In this document: one piece after another, positions 18,701 to 25,578 of the stretch
How positions within the stretch are numbered: position 1 is the first letter of the stretch
How the letters are laid out: each line of letters starts with the position of its first letter
Assembly (NCBI RefSeq): GCF_009901565.1
Contig: NZ_WXEW01000001.1
Coordinates: 930,001-994,000 of the forward strand
Origin: Herbidospora solisilvae
GTDB lineage: Bacteria; Actinomycetota; Actinomycetes; Streptosporangiales; Streptosporangiaceae
Direction of reading: 5' to 3'
Length of the DNA stretch: 64,000 nt
The notes under the pieces: generated by a model
Databases searched by the model: none
What the model was told of the DNA's origin: nothing
Seen by the model: the letters and a program-made list of their open reading frames with translations, nothing else
Position numbers and translations under genes: made by a program

Positions 18701-19640
18701 GACGCTCAACGCCGCCAACAACCTGGCGGTCTCCTACCGTCTGGTCGGCGACTGCTTCAGCGCCCGCGACCTCGACCAGGACACCTACGAGCGGATGAAC
18801 CAGGTCTTCGGCCCCCTCCACCCGGACACGCTGAGCAGCGCCCAGAACCTCGGCCGCGACCTGCGGGAGGCGGGCTACTACCGGGAGTCGGCGGAGTGGC
18901 TCACCACGACGATCGGCAAGTACCGGGAGGCCGTGGACGACGACCACATCGAACCGCTGCGGGCGGAGAAGAGCCTGTCGGTGTCCCTCCGCAAGGCCGG
19001 CCGACACGAGGAGGCGTTCGTCATCGCCAAACGGGTCGCCGACATGTTCCTCCAGCGCTACCCCTCACACCCGGAGACCCCCGCCGCGCTCCTGGAACTG
19101 GCCTCGTGCCGGTCCGCCCTGGAAGACAAGGCGGGGGCGTACGAGCTGGCGGCGTCGACGCGGGAGAAGTACGTCGAACTGTTCTGGCCCGGCCACCCCT
19201 ACGCCCGGGTCGCCGCCAACAACGTGGCCATCTACCTGCGCGCGCTCGGCCGCGCCGAAGAGGCGATCGCGCTGGGCGACGAGACCCTCGACGCCTTCCG
19301 CGACCATCTCGGCGCGACCCACCCGTTCACCCTCACCTGCCTGATCAATCTCGGCAACGCGCTGTCGGACCTGGGCGACCACCAGCGGGCCGAGGCGCTG
19401 TTCCGCGAGTCCCGCGACGGCCTGGTCAAGACTCTGGGCGACCGCCACCCCGACACCATCGTCTGCCAGGCCAACCTGGCGATCACGCTGCTCGAGTCGG
19501 GCCGCACGGCGCAGGCGGGGGAACTGCAGGCGGAGACTCTGGACGCCATGGCCGACAGACTGGGCGAGGCCCATCCGTTGATCGCGTCGCTGAAGAGCTG
19601 GCGCCGCATCAACCGGGACCTGGAGCCTCAGCCGACCTGA
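15735..19640 (+). CDS. fxsT: NLR-like FxSxx-COOH system protein: ParA-like + TIR-like + NB-ARC + TPR
   Basis: A 1301-aa multidomain protein. Residues 14-300 resemble a deviant-Walker ParA/MinD ATPase (YSYKGGTGRTMALANTAWVLA with K21, then VVDWDLESPGLHKFF). Residues from about 335 resemble a second TIR-like module (DVLLSYVPEDRMWADWIRSV). Residues from about 480 are an NB-ARC/STAND NTPase (P-loop HGLGGVGKTQVALEYA near 519, LLIFDNARDP Walker B, HILVTSRNRAW, LPLAIEQAAAWLAE GLPL-like motif). The last about 430 residues are TPRs (repeated DHPHTLLTRGTLGADLR-type units). The domain order is that of NLR-type immune or signalling proteins. A second ATG at 15753 has a better ribosome site. It is a probable sensor or regulator for the peptide system. 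Confidence 0.85.
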   Translation: MDAEGPMGDGDGQIITFYSYKGGTGRTMALANTAWVLAANGKRVLVVDWDLESPGLHKFFHPFLEDEVIASTPGVIDIINEYVWAAIRPQQRATDWHVDYARVMPHAVSLEWEFPGEGTLDFVSAGQQNRDYSSLVSTFDWDNLYDRLGGGLFFDAMRADMKANYDFTLIDSRTGRSDIADICTLHLPDLLVDCFTMADQSIEGAAKVARYIEERIRTKPIRILPVPMRIDDGEKEKLDAGRQLARSRFDNLPSGMTPDERNRYWGAVEIPYKRFYAFEETLATFGDGSGSPNSLLAAYERLTGAITDGDVTALPPMDGALRTRWLEAFTRRRVADQADVLLSYVPEDRMWADWIRSVLERAGARVVPKSLSPSVAEPAFDPHMQVMAVVSPAYMRVVAELDGLRQTSDLLNPRSLIALRVADVRLTAPFADQPPVDLLRLTAEQATEALLHSLGRDPRGYPADLQLGSRFPGSVPPIWNVGPRNNTFTGRSTAMETLRDQLMGVNRTIAQPEQTIALHGLGGVGKTQVALEYAHRFRADYDLVWWISAEQPDLINTALAELATKLNIRYGDSVVAGAEAAREALRIGQMRWLLIFDNARDPEQVQKYLPGGAGHILVTSRNRAWADVAAPLEVDVFSEEESLEHFKRRVPSLERDGALAVAEELGHLPLAIEQAAAWLAETAIPAADYLAQLKQSAELLLTEPPRGYPLPVAQTWNISLAQLKERSPAAVRLLQLCAFFAPEPISQELIYSDEMMRSLLKYDPNLRGEKVMIARLIREVTRFALAKVDPATNTIQLHRLVQTVIRNQMTVEEAEATSHEVHDILVGARPRKGEVDDPANWPRYDIIWPHLLPSEAENCMEEDTRKLLTDRVRYYNRRGEYVNALDLGQRLADFWETKFGQVERQRLLLLHNISNAHRWLGKTQTSLRLNEWTLRQQRELLGDDHPHTLLTRGTLGADLRANGEFEKALALARETYELWRDLYGEDYDKTLNAANNLAVSYRLVGDCFSARDLDQDTYERMNQVFGPLHPDTLSSAQNLGRDLREAGYYRESAEWLTTTIGKYREAVDDDHIEPLRAEKSLSVSLRKAGRHEEAFVIAKRVADMFLQRYPSHPETPAALLELASCRSALEDKAGAYELAASTREKYVELFWPGHPYARVAANNVAIYLRALGRAEEAIALGDETLDAFRDHLGATHPFTLTCLINLGNALSDLGDHQRAEALFRESRDGLVKTLGDRHPDTIVCQANLAITLLESGRTAQAGELQAETLDAMADRLGEAHPLIASLKSWRRINRDLEPQPT

Positions 19641-20497
19641 TCCTGGGTCAGCCACACGAGCACGTCCGGCAGGACGTCGAGCGCGCCGAAGTGGGCGACG
19701 CCCCGCCCGATGCGCAACATCGCTCCGGGAATGCGCCGGCCGAGCCACCGGGCATGGCTGACCGGCGAGAACACGTCGTTCTCGCCGTGCCACACCAGCG
19801 TCGGCACCCGGATCGCGGCCGGGTCGAAGGTCCAGTCGGAGCAGAAGGCGAGCACGTCGTCGACCCACCCGTCGCTGGAGTCGCGCAGCCCTTCGGCGAA
19901 GTTGCGCAGCAGCATGCGGCGGATGCCGATGTCGGCGACCGTGCGCCGGTCGGACTCGGGCGCCTCCAGCGCGAGCCCGGAGATCTTGCCCGCGGGGTCG
20001 GCCCGGATCTGCTCGGCCGCCGCCCCGAGGCTGGCCGCCACCGCCGGGAGGCCGACCCCCGCGAACGTGAACTCGCGCACGTTGGAGGCCGTCATGCCGT
20101 CGAACCAGTCGAGCCCGTCGGCTCCCTTGGGGGCCAGGCCGACCAGCGCCGCCGCCCGGACGACCCGGCCGGGCAGGAGCGCGGCACACGCCAGGGCGTG
20201 GGGGGCGCCCCCCGACCGCCCGACGACGGCGAACCGCTCGAGGCCCAGCCGATCGGCGATGGCCGCGACGTCGGCGGCGCCGCTGGCGATGGTGCGGCCG
20301 GGGTGCCGGTCGGACTCGCCGTAGCCGGGCCGGTCGAAGGTGATGAGCCGGATGCCCAGACGGTAGAGAACCGACGGCCGCGGCGCGGGGCCGACCCGGC
20401 TGCCCGGCGTGCCGTGAAGGAGGAAGACCGGCCGGCCGCCGGACGCCCCCTTCTCCTCGACTGCGAGCCTCCGGCCGTCCGGCGTCTCCACCTTCAC
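19628..20497 (-). CDS. alpha/beta hydrolase
   Basis: A 289-aa serine hydrolase with a complete catalytic set: oxyanion segment VFLLHGTPGSRVGPAP, TFDRPGYGESDRHPG, nucleophile elbow VVGRSGGAPHALACA (GRSGG), the acid region TLVWHGENDVFSPVSHARWLG and the terminal GVAHFG His. This is the epoxide hydrolase/esterase branch. The 3' end overlaps the end of fxsT1 by 13 nt in convergent orientation. The start is GTG at 20497; a TTG two codons earlier (20503) has a GGAGG box 4 nt upstream and is a real alternative. No functional link with the peptide locus is evident apart from position. Confidence 0.85.
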   Translation of the reverse strand: MKVETPDGRRLAVEEKGASGGRPVFLLHGTPGSRVGPAPRPSVLYRLGIRLITFDRPGYGESDRHPGRTIASGAADVAAIADRLGLERFAVVGRSGGAPHALACAALLPGRVVRAAALVGLAPKGADGLDWFDGMTASNVREFTFAGVGLPAVAASLGAAAEQIRADPAGKISGLALEAPESDRRTVADIGIRRMLLRNFAEGLRDSSDGWVDDVLAFCSDWTFDPAAIRVPTLVWHGENDVFSPVSHARWLGRRIPGAMLRIGRGVAHFGALDVLPDVLVWLTQDQVG

Positions 20498-20503
20498 GGT
20501 CAA

Positions 20504-20909
20504 GGTTCCTCCCCCGCGCCTTCGGCCGTCGTCGAATCCCCCGCTTACCGTACTTTGTACTTCCTCATCGCAAATGTTCCAAGAAGGGAAGAGTGACCAG
20601 TCCTCCCGCGCCTCAGCACGGCACCCCCGGGGCGCCCATCTTTGCCGAATCGAAATCAAATTCGCAGACACCGGGGCCAATGAGCGCTTTACTGGCGGGT
20701 TGGCCTTGACCGCTCGCATGCACACGCCCCGACGCCACCCCGTGATCCGTCAAAAGACGACCAGAACATCGAATCACCAGTATGCTTCGAAACCTCGGGT
20801 GTTTCCCGGCCTGCTTCGGCATGGCCTGACCCCGTATCGGCACCAGCCCACGAGGCAATAGGTGTGTTTTCGGCTGCCCATTGTCCGTACGGCTGCAAAG
20901 GAGAGTTTT
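20504..20909. other. about 400-bp divergent intergenic region
   Basis: Region between the alpha/beta hydrolase and the MFS transporter, of lower GC than the genes around it. I see no supported gene; short open frames on both strands lack codon bias and ribosome sites. It must carry both divergent promoters. AAGGAGAG at 20898-20905 is the transporter's ribosome site. Confidence 0.5.
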
Positions 20910-22232
20910 TTGAACTCTCCTGCGTCCGGCCCGCCGACGACCAAAAGACAGCGGGCCAAACTGCGAAAACGCACCATCCGGCTGCGCCGTCAGCGTTCGC
21001 ATTTCCTGCGGGCCGTCGCGAGCATCGCGACGTCATCGATCGGCTCGCGGACACTGGGAATAATCTATCCGCTGCTCGCCGTGGCCATGGGCGCATCACC
21101 CATGGAAGTCGGGCTGGTGACCTTCGCGCTCACCGTGCCCGGCCTGCTGTTCTACATGCCCGCCGGGGTGCTGGCCGATCGGCTGAACCCCCGGTCGATC
21201 ATGCTCTTCACAGAGATCACGCGCGGGGTCGCGGTCCTCTCCGTGCTCGTGCCCGCCTGCGTGTACAAGGTCACGATATATCACCTCGTTCTGGTCGCAT
21301 TTCTCGAAGGAGCGCTCGGAGTCGTCTATTCTCTCGCGGACACGGCGCTTCTCTCGAAATTGATCCCCGACGAGAACATGACGAAAAGACTCGCCGCGAG
21401 CGAGACGGGTGTACATTTCGCGGTGCTGGCGGGAAGGCCGCTGGGCGGCCTGTTGTTCCAATTGGGCGCGCCGGTGGCGCTCTTCGCGAACGCCATGCTG
21501 TTCCTCTGCTCGGGGCTGTTCCTGTCGGCCATCGCCGACCTCAGGAAACGCCGCCGTCGGGCCGATTCCGCCCGCCATCGGCAACGAGAGGACGTCCGTT
21601 GGAGCGTCCGCCGGTTCCTCGCGGAGACCCGCATCGGCGTGACGGAGCTGAAACGCCACCAATTCATGCGGAACGCGGTCTTCGCCACGACCACCACGAA
21701 TTTCGCCATCAACACCGTCATCGTCATCTTTCTCGCCGGATCGGCCGACGTGCCACCGTACCTGGTGGGAATCGTCCTGGCTGGAGGCGGAATCGGGGGG
21801 GCCATCGGATCGAATCTGGCCCGATTCAAAGTCGTGCAGAAGTACACGAGACCCGGCACCACCGCGCTGCTCGTCCAGATGTGGATCTGGGTGTTCGCCC
21901 TGTGCATCACCACCCTCACCGAGCCGATGTACTACGGGCTCGCCACCCTGGTGACCGGCTGCGCCGGCTCGCTGATGAACGTCTCCATCCGGACCTACGA
22001 GCTGCGCAACGTCGAACGCGACAAACTCGCGCGGGTGGTGAGCGTGCACCGGCTGGCCTCGCACGCGGCGGTCTGCCTGGCCGCGCCGCTGGGCGGGTGG
22101 CTGGCGACGATCGGATCGGGACGCAACGCGACGGGCTTCATCTTCGCCTTCGCCGTCGTCATGGCGATCGGCGCGTCCGTCATGATGCCGCGGTGGCGGG
22201 GCGTGCCCGAAGTGCTCAGCTCTCCCCGCTGA
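20910..22232 (+). CDS. MFS transporter (macrolide/enterobactin exporter-like)
   Basis: A 440-aa integral membrane protein with about 12 hydrophobic segments and the MFS loop motif (GVLADRLNPRSIMLFTEI). It starts with a strongly basic cytoplasmic head (KRQRAKLRKRTIRLRRQR). The TTG at 20910 is chosen because AAGGAGAG sits 6 nt upstream. Members of this branch (MefA/EntS-like) export small lipophilic or peptide-like molecules. Lying between the two FxSxx-COOH loci, it could export the mature peptide, but that is inference only. Its 3' end overlaps the STAND gene's end by 17 nt in convergent orientation. Confidence 0.85.
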   Translation: MNSPASGPPTTKRQRAKLRKRTIRLRRQRSHFLRAVASIATSSIGSRTLGIIYPLLAVAMGASPMEVGLVTFALTVPGLLFYMPAGVLADRLNPRSIMLFTEITRGVAVLSVLVPACVYKVTIYHLVLVAFLEGALGVVYSLADTALLSKLIPDENMTKRLAASETGVHFAVLAGRPLGGLLFQLGAPVALFANAMLFLCSGLFLSAIADLRKRRRRADSARHRQREDVRWSVRRFLAETRIGVTELKRHQFMRNAVFATTTTNFAINTVIVIFLAGSADVPPYLVGIVLAGGGIGGAIGSNLARFKVVQKYTRPGTTALLVQMWIWVFALCITTLTEPMYYGLATLVTGCAGSLMNVSIRTYELRNVERDKLARVVSVHRLASHAAVCLAAPLGGWLATIGSGRNATGFIFAFAVVMAIGASVMMPRWRGVPEVLSSPR

Positions 22233-24246
22233 GGGCTTTCGCCTCGTTCTTCAGGTGCCGGGGCAGGCTCGGCGAGCGGGCCTTGAGCGCCCGCCGGGCG
22301 TGTTCGCGCGCCGTGTCCCTGGCCGTCTCGTCGGCCGGGTCGCGCTCGGCCAGCGCCAGGTTGATCCACGCCGAGTAGAGCCAGACGGGGCCGCTGTCGG
22401 GAGCGTCCTCCAGCGCCTCGCGGATCTCCTTCTTGATCGCCGGCGTGGACTCCTGCGGGTCGGCCGCCCTGGCCGACGCCAGCGCGTGGGCGGCCTTGGT
22501 CGACGGCCACTGCAGGGGGCTGGCCCGTTCGAGGTCGGCGAGCGCCGCCTCGGACTGCCCCATGCTCGCCAGGATCTCGCCGCGGGCCTGGAGCGCGTCG
22601 AGCGCGTCGCCATCCTGCTCCAGCACGCCGGTGACCGTGTCGCGGGCGAGCGCCGGGGCGCCGTCGTGCCACAGTGCCCAGGCGAAGGCGGTCTTGATGC
22701 TCAGGTCGTGGCGGTATCGGCCCTGCGCGATGTTGAGTTCCTCGACGGCGAGGTCGGGACGTCCCTGCGCCAGTCGCAACCAGCCCATCCCGACCAGCAG
22801 GCGGCCCACCGCGTCGAAGGCGCTGATCGACTCGAACAGCTCCGCCGCGCTCATGTAGTGGTCGATGGAGGCGGCGTACTCCTGCTCCTGGTGGGCGATG
22901 TTGCCCAGGAAGGTGTGGAGCTCCGCCTCCAGCCGCCGGTCGCCCCTGACCCGGTCGAGCGCGGCCCGCGCCTGTGCCTTGGCCTGTTCGAGGTCGCGAT
23001 CGCGCAGCGCGAGCTCGGCCGATCCCAGCAGGTCGTCGGGCTCGGTGCCGGACGCGGACAGGTCGACCGGCCCGGCCGCCTGGAGGATGGGCTGAATGAG
23101 CCGGTCGTGCGACAACTCGCACCATTCGGCGTCGCGCAGCAGGATGTCACGCCGGGCCAGGGCGTCGACGATCGTGTTGTCCATGCCGGCGGTGACGTTC
23201 TCCCTGACCCGGACCCTCCGCCGGGTGACCAGCTGGGTCACGAAGGTGCGCGCCAGCCACGACAGCAGTCGCCCGGTGTCGCCGTCGAGGTGGGCGGCGG
23301 CGACCTCCCTGACCATGACCTCGCAGTAGGCGGTGACCTGCTTGTCGGTGGCCGCGACGTCGCCGACGTGGGCCTCGGTGATGGTGCGGACGCCGGGCGG
23401 CAGCGAGCGCCACAACATCGAGCAGGCGGCCTGGAGCCGCACCGGCTCGGCCCTGGGGGCGCCCGGGGGCGAGTCGGCGGTCAGGTCGCGGAGCAGCCGG
23501 TCGACCGCGGACCGGTCGTAGACGCGTCCGGAGCCGCGGACCGGGCCGGTGACGGCCTCACGGGCCTCGTCGGGCTCCAGGGCGTCGAGCCTCACCCGGC
23601 GATGGTCGTGGGCGGCCAGCCTGCGGCCGTACGGCATGATCGAGGCGAGGTGGTCGTCGCGGACGCACATGAGCAGCCGCAGGTTCTTGTCCGCGTCGAG
23701 CGCCCGCTTGAGCTGGTCGAGGAACCACTCCCGGTAGACGTGGCGCTGGGCGAAGTCGTCGAAGAGCTCCTCGGCCTGGTCGATCGCCAGCAGCACCAGC
23801 ATGGGATCGCCGTACGGATCCTGCCGGGCGGGCCGGCTGCGCAGGAAGCTCTCCAGCGTCAGCCCGGCGAGCCGGGCCGGGGACTCCCGGGGCGCCCACG
23901 CCGACAGGAGCGCGAAGACGTGGGGATTGTGCTGCGGGGGCAGGGCCGCGGTCGGATAGGTCGAGCCGTCGACGACGGGGAACGCGGAGCCGTAGGACAC
24001 CCGGCCGACCGGCAGGGTGTCGGTGGTCTCGGGGTCGAGCAACGGCAGCACGCCGGCCTGGAGCAGCGAGGTCTTGCCGGCGCCGGAGGGGCCGTGGAGG
24101 ATCGTGAGACGGTTGGCCTGCCAGTAGGCGGCCAGGTCGTGAGCCGCCCGCTCCCGGCCGAAGAACCGGTAGGCGTCGTCGGCGCGGAACGCCCGCAGGC
24201 CGACGTAGGGCTGGTGTGCCGCCTGACCTCCACTGAGCCGGTTCAC
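22216..24246 (-). CDS. STAND-type NTPase with C-terminal TPR-like repeats
   Basis: A 676-aa protein. It opens with the nSTAND1 signature (PYVGLRAFRADDAYRFFGRERA), then the P-loop GPSGAGKTS at 52-60 and Walker B LLAIDQAEELFDD. A winged-helix-like zone follows (VTGPVRGSGRVYDRSAVDRLL). From about 430 there are helical TPR-like repeats (LGNIAHQEQEYAASIDHYMSAAELF, ALDALQARGEILASMGQSEAAL). STAND proteins of this type act as oligomerising switches in regulation and phage defence. The GTG start overlaps the stop of the SIR2 gene (GTGA), making the pair a translationally coupled unit. Confidence 0.85.
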   Translation of the reverse strand: MNRLSGGQAAHQPYVGLRAFRADDAYRFFGRERAAHDLAAYWQANRLTILHGPSGAGKTSLLQAGVLPLLDPETTDTLPVGRVSYGSAFPVVDGSTYPTAALPPQHNPHVFALLSAWAPRESPARLAGLTLESFLRSRPARQDPYGDPMLVLLAIDQAEELFDDFAQRHVYREWFLDQLKRALDADKNLRLLMCVRDDHLASIMPYGRRLAAHDHRRVRLDALEPDEAREAVTGPVRGSGRVYDRSAVDRLLRDLTADSPPGAPRAEPVRLQAACSMLWRSLPPGVRTITEAHVGDVAATDKQVTAYCEVMVREVAAAHLDGDTGRLLSWLARTFVTQLVTRRRVRVRENVTAGMDNTIVDALARRDILLRDAEWCELSHDRLIQPILQAAGPVDLSASGTEPDDLLGSAELALRDRDLEQAKAQARAALDRVRGDRRLEAELHTFLGNIAHQEQEYAASIDHYMSAAELFESISAFDAVGRLLVGMGWLRLAQGRPDLAVEELNIAQGRYRHDLSIKTAFAWALWHDGAPALARDTVTGVLEQDGDALDALQARGEILASMGQSEAALADLERASPLQWPSTKAAHALASARAADPQESTPAIKKEIREALEDAPDSGPVWLYSAWINLALAERDPADETARDTAREHARRALKARSPSLPRHLKNEAKALSGES

Positions 24247-25130
24247 GTCGTCATCCGCCCTAGAAGTTGCTTGCTGAACTCTTCGGCCGTCCCCCAGAAA
24301 ATCGAGACCTTCCACTCCCCATAGTGCTGTTCCATCTGCCGTTGCAACACTTTCACCGCGGCGTCGTCGCCCTCCGGTGACAACTGAACGCTCAGATGCC
24401 GGCGCCGGTTGATTCCCGGAACCGCGCGGTTGAGGCTGTTGAACAGCAGCCGGAAGGTCCAGTCTTGCAGGCTGTAACCGATGAACAACAGCGACCGCGT
24501 GGTGAGGGCGCCGAGAATCACCGGTGGGAGCATGGTAGGTTCATCCGCCGCCCGATCAAAGGCCAGATTGGTGAGGAATTCGAGATAGTCGTCTTCGCTC
24601 ACCACGATCGACTCGGGCATTCCCAGGCGGCCGTGCAGGTGATAGACGAGCGGCGCGTCGGGCTGGGGATTCCAGCCGATCTTCCGCCGGAACAGGTCCT
24701 CGTCGAATGTGATGCCCGGATTCCACGGGCAGAGCATCACATTGGGGTCCTTGCCGACGGCGCGTAACGACCTGACGATGAAGTCGTCGTAATTGGTGGT
24801 GAGATAGACCGGCAGCGGAAAACGCGCGAGCATGGCGTGGGGTTCGGCGGGGTCGCCGAAATCGGGGATGGCGCCGGTGGAGAGCACCTGGCAGATCTTC
24901 TCCTTGACGTACACCGCCTCACCGAACTTCACCGTGCCGTATTGGGCGACCTTGGTGAGATTTCCCTTGTCGGGATAGGGGTATTCCCACTGGTCGGCCA
25001 GGGTCTGACTGAGTTCGGAGCCCGATGGGAGCACCCCGGCGCAGGCTCCGGCCCCCAGAAACGGCGTGCAGGCGCCTTTGGTCAACTGGAAGATCAGCCG
25101 TTCCCAGTCACGCTCGTCCATCTCGTGCAA
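24243..25130 (-). CDS. SIR2-family protein (predicted NAD-consuming effector)
   Basis: A 295-aa protein with the SIR2-like (SIR2_2) Rossmann core: TPFLGAGACAG (NAD-binding GAG near residue 25-32), PVYLTTNYDD (111-116), VYHLHGRLG with the catalytic-position His near 164-166, and LLFIGYSLQDWTFR. In bacterial defence systems such domains deplete NAD+. Here it is coupled to a STAND NTPase and lies directly downstream of a tiny FxSxx-COOH peptide gene. TTG at 25130 (AGGTG 5 nt upstream) is preferred; ATG at 25121 is the alternative. NADase activity is inferred from the family. Confidence 0.82.
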   Translation of the reverse strand: MHEMDERDWERLIFQLTKGACTPFLGAGACAGVLPSGSELSQTLADQWEYPYPDKGNLTKVAQYGTVKFGEAVYVKEKICQVLSTGAIPDFGDPAEPHAMLARFPLPVYLTTNYDDFIVRSLRAVGKDPNVMLCPWNPGITFDEDLFRRKIGWNPQPDAPLVYHLHGRLGMPESIVVSEDDYLEFLTNLAFDRAADEPTMLPPVILGALTTRSLLFIGYSLQDWTFRLLFNSLNRAVPGINRRRHLSVQLSPEGDDAAVKVLQRQMEQHYGEWKVSIFWGTAEEFSKQLLGRMTT

Positions 25131-25240
25131 AGAAACACCTCGCGGTCGAACCGGCCCACGGCCACTCCCCGGCACGATATATCGGTTCTGATCGCTTGTG
25201 GGCCGGTCCGTCGCACCTGCACGGCCGCGGACGGCGTCCG

Positions 25241-25384
25241 TTAATAGGCGCTCTGGAACCTCGCCACGGGCTCGCCCTCGGCGAGTACCCAGTCCAGAGC
25301 CGGACGCTGCACGCTCATCGCCATGAGATCCCCGAGCGACAACGATCCGTAATTGGGAATCCCACCGTTCTGATTTTCCTGCAT
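25241..25384 (-). CDS. fxsA: FxSxx-COOH RiPP precursor peptide (second locus)
   Basis: A 47-aa peptide: it begins MQENQNGGIPNYGSLSLGDL and ends EPVARFQSAY, a perfect Phe-x-Ser-x-x C-terminus as defined for FxsA precursors. A GAGGAG ribosome site precedes the ATG by about 5 nt, and a TAA stop follows the terminal Tyr. The peptide gene is easily missed because of its size. It is divergent from the fxsT-like gene (start 25579) and 110 nt upstream of the SIR2 gene. The maturase candidate is the FxsB-like gene at 29323-30537, about 4 kb away across the fxsT-like gene. Cyclophane formation at Phe-Gln-Ser is inferred from the family. Confidence 0.85.
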   Translation of the reverse strand: MQENQNGGIPNYGSLSLGDLMAMSVQRPALDWVLAEGEPVARFQSAY

Positions 25385-25578
25385 GTGCTCTCCTCGCACC
25401 CTGAGGGCGGGTTACGGGCGTCCTTTTCCCGGTATCGGGACCGGTTCCTCGCCTGGAGGTCTCCCCGCAACGTCACCATGCTTCCTTACGATTCTGTGAT
25501 GACCGGGGCGGTGAATCAAGCTTTAGTATTACGGCATAATCCAAGGTTCCCGTGGTGGGACAGTGGCGGAGGTTTCCC

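Noticed and set aside
20574..20861. 95-codon + strand frame in the hydrolase/transporter gap
   Set aside because: TTG start without ribosome site, no codon bias and no domain.
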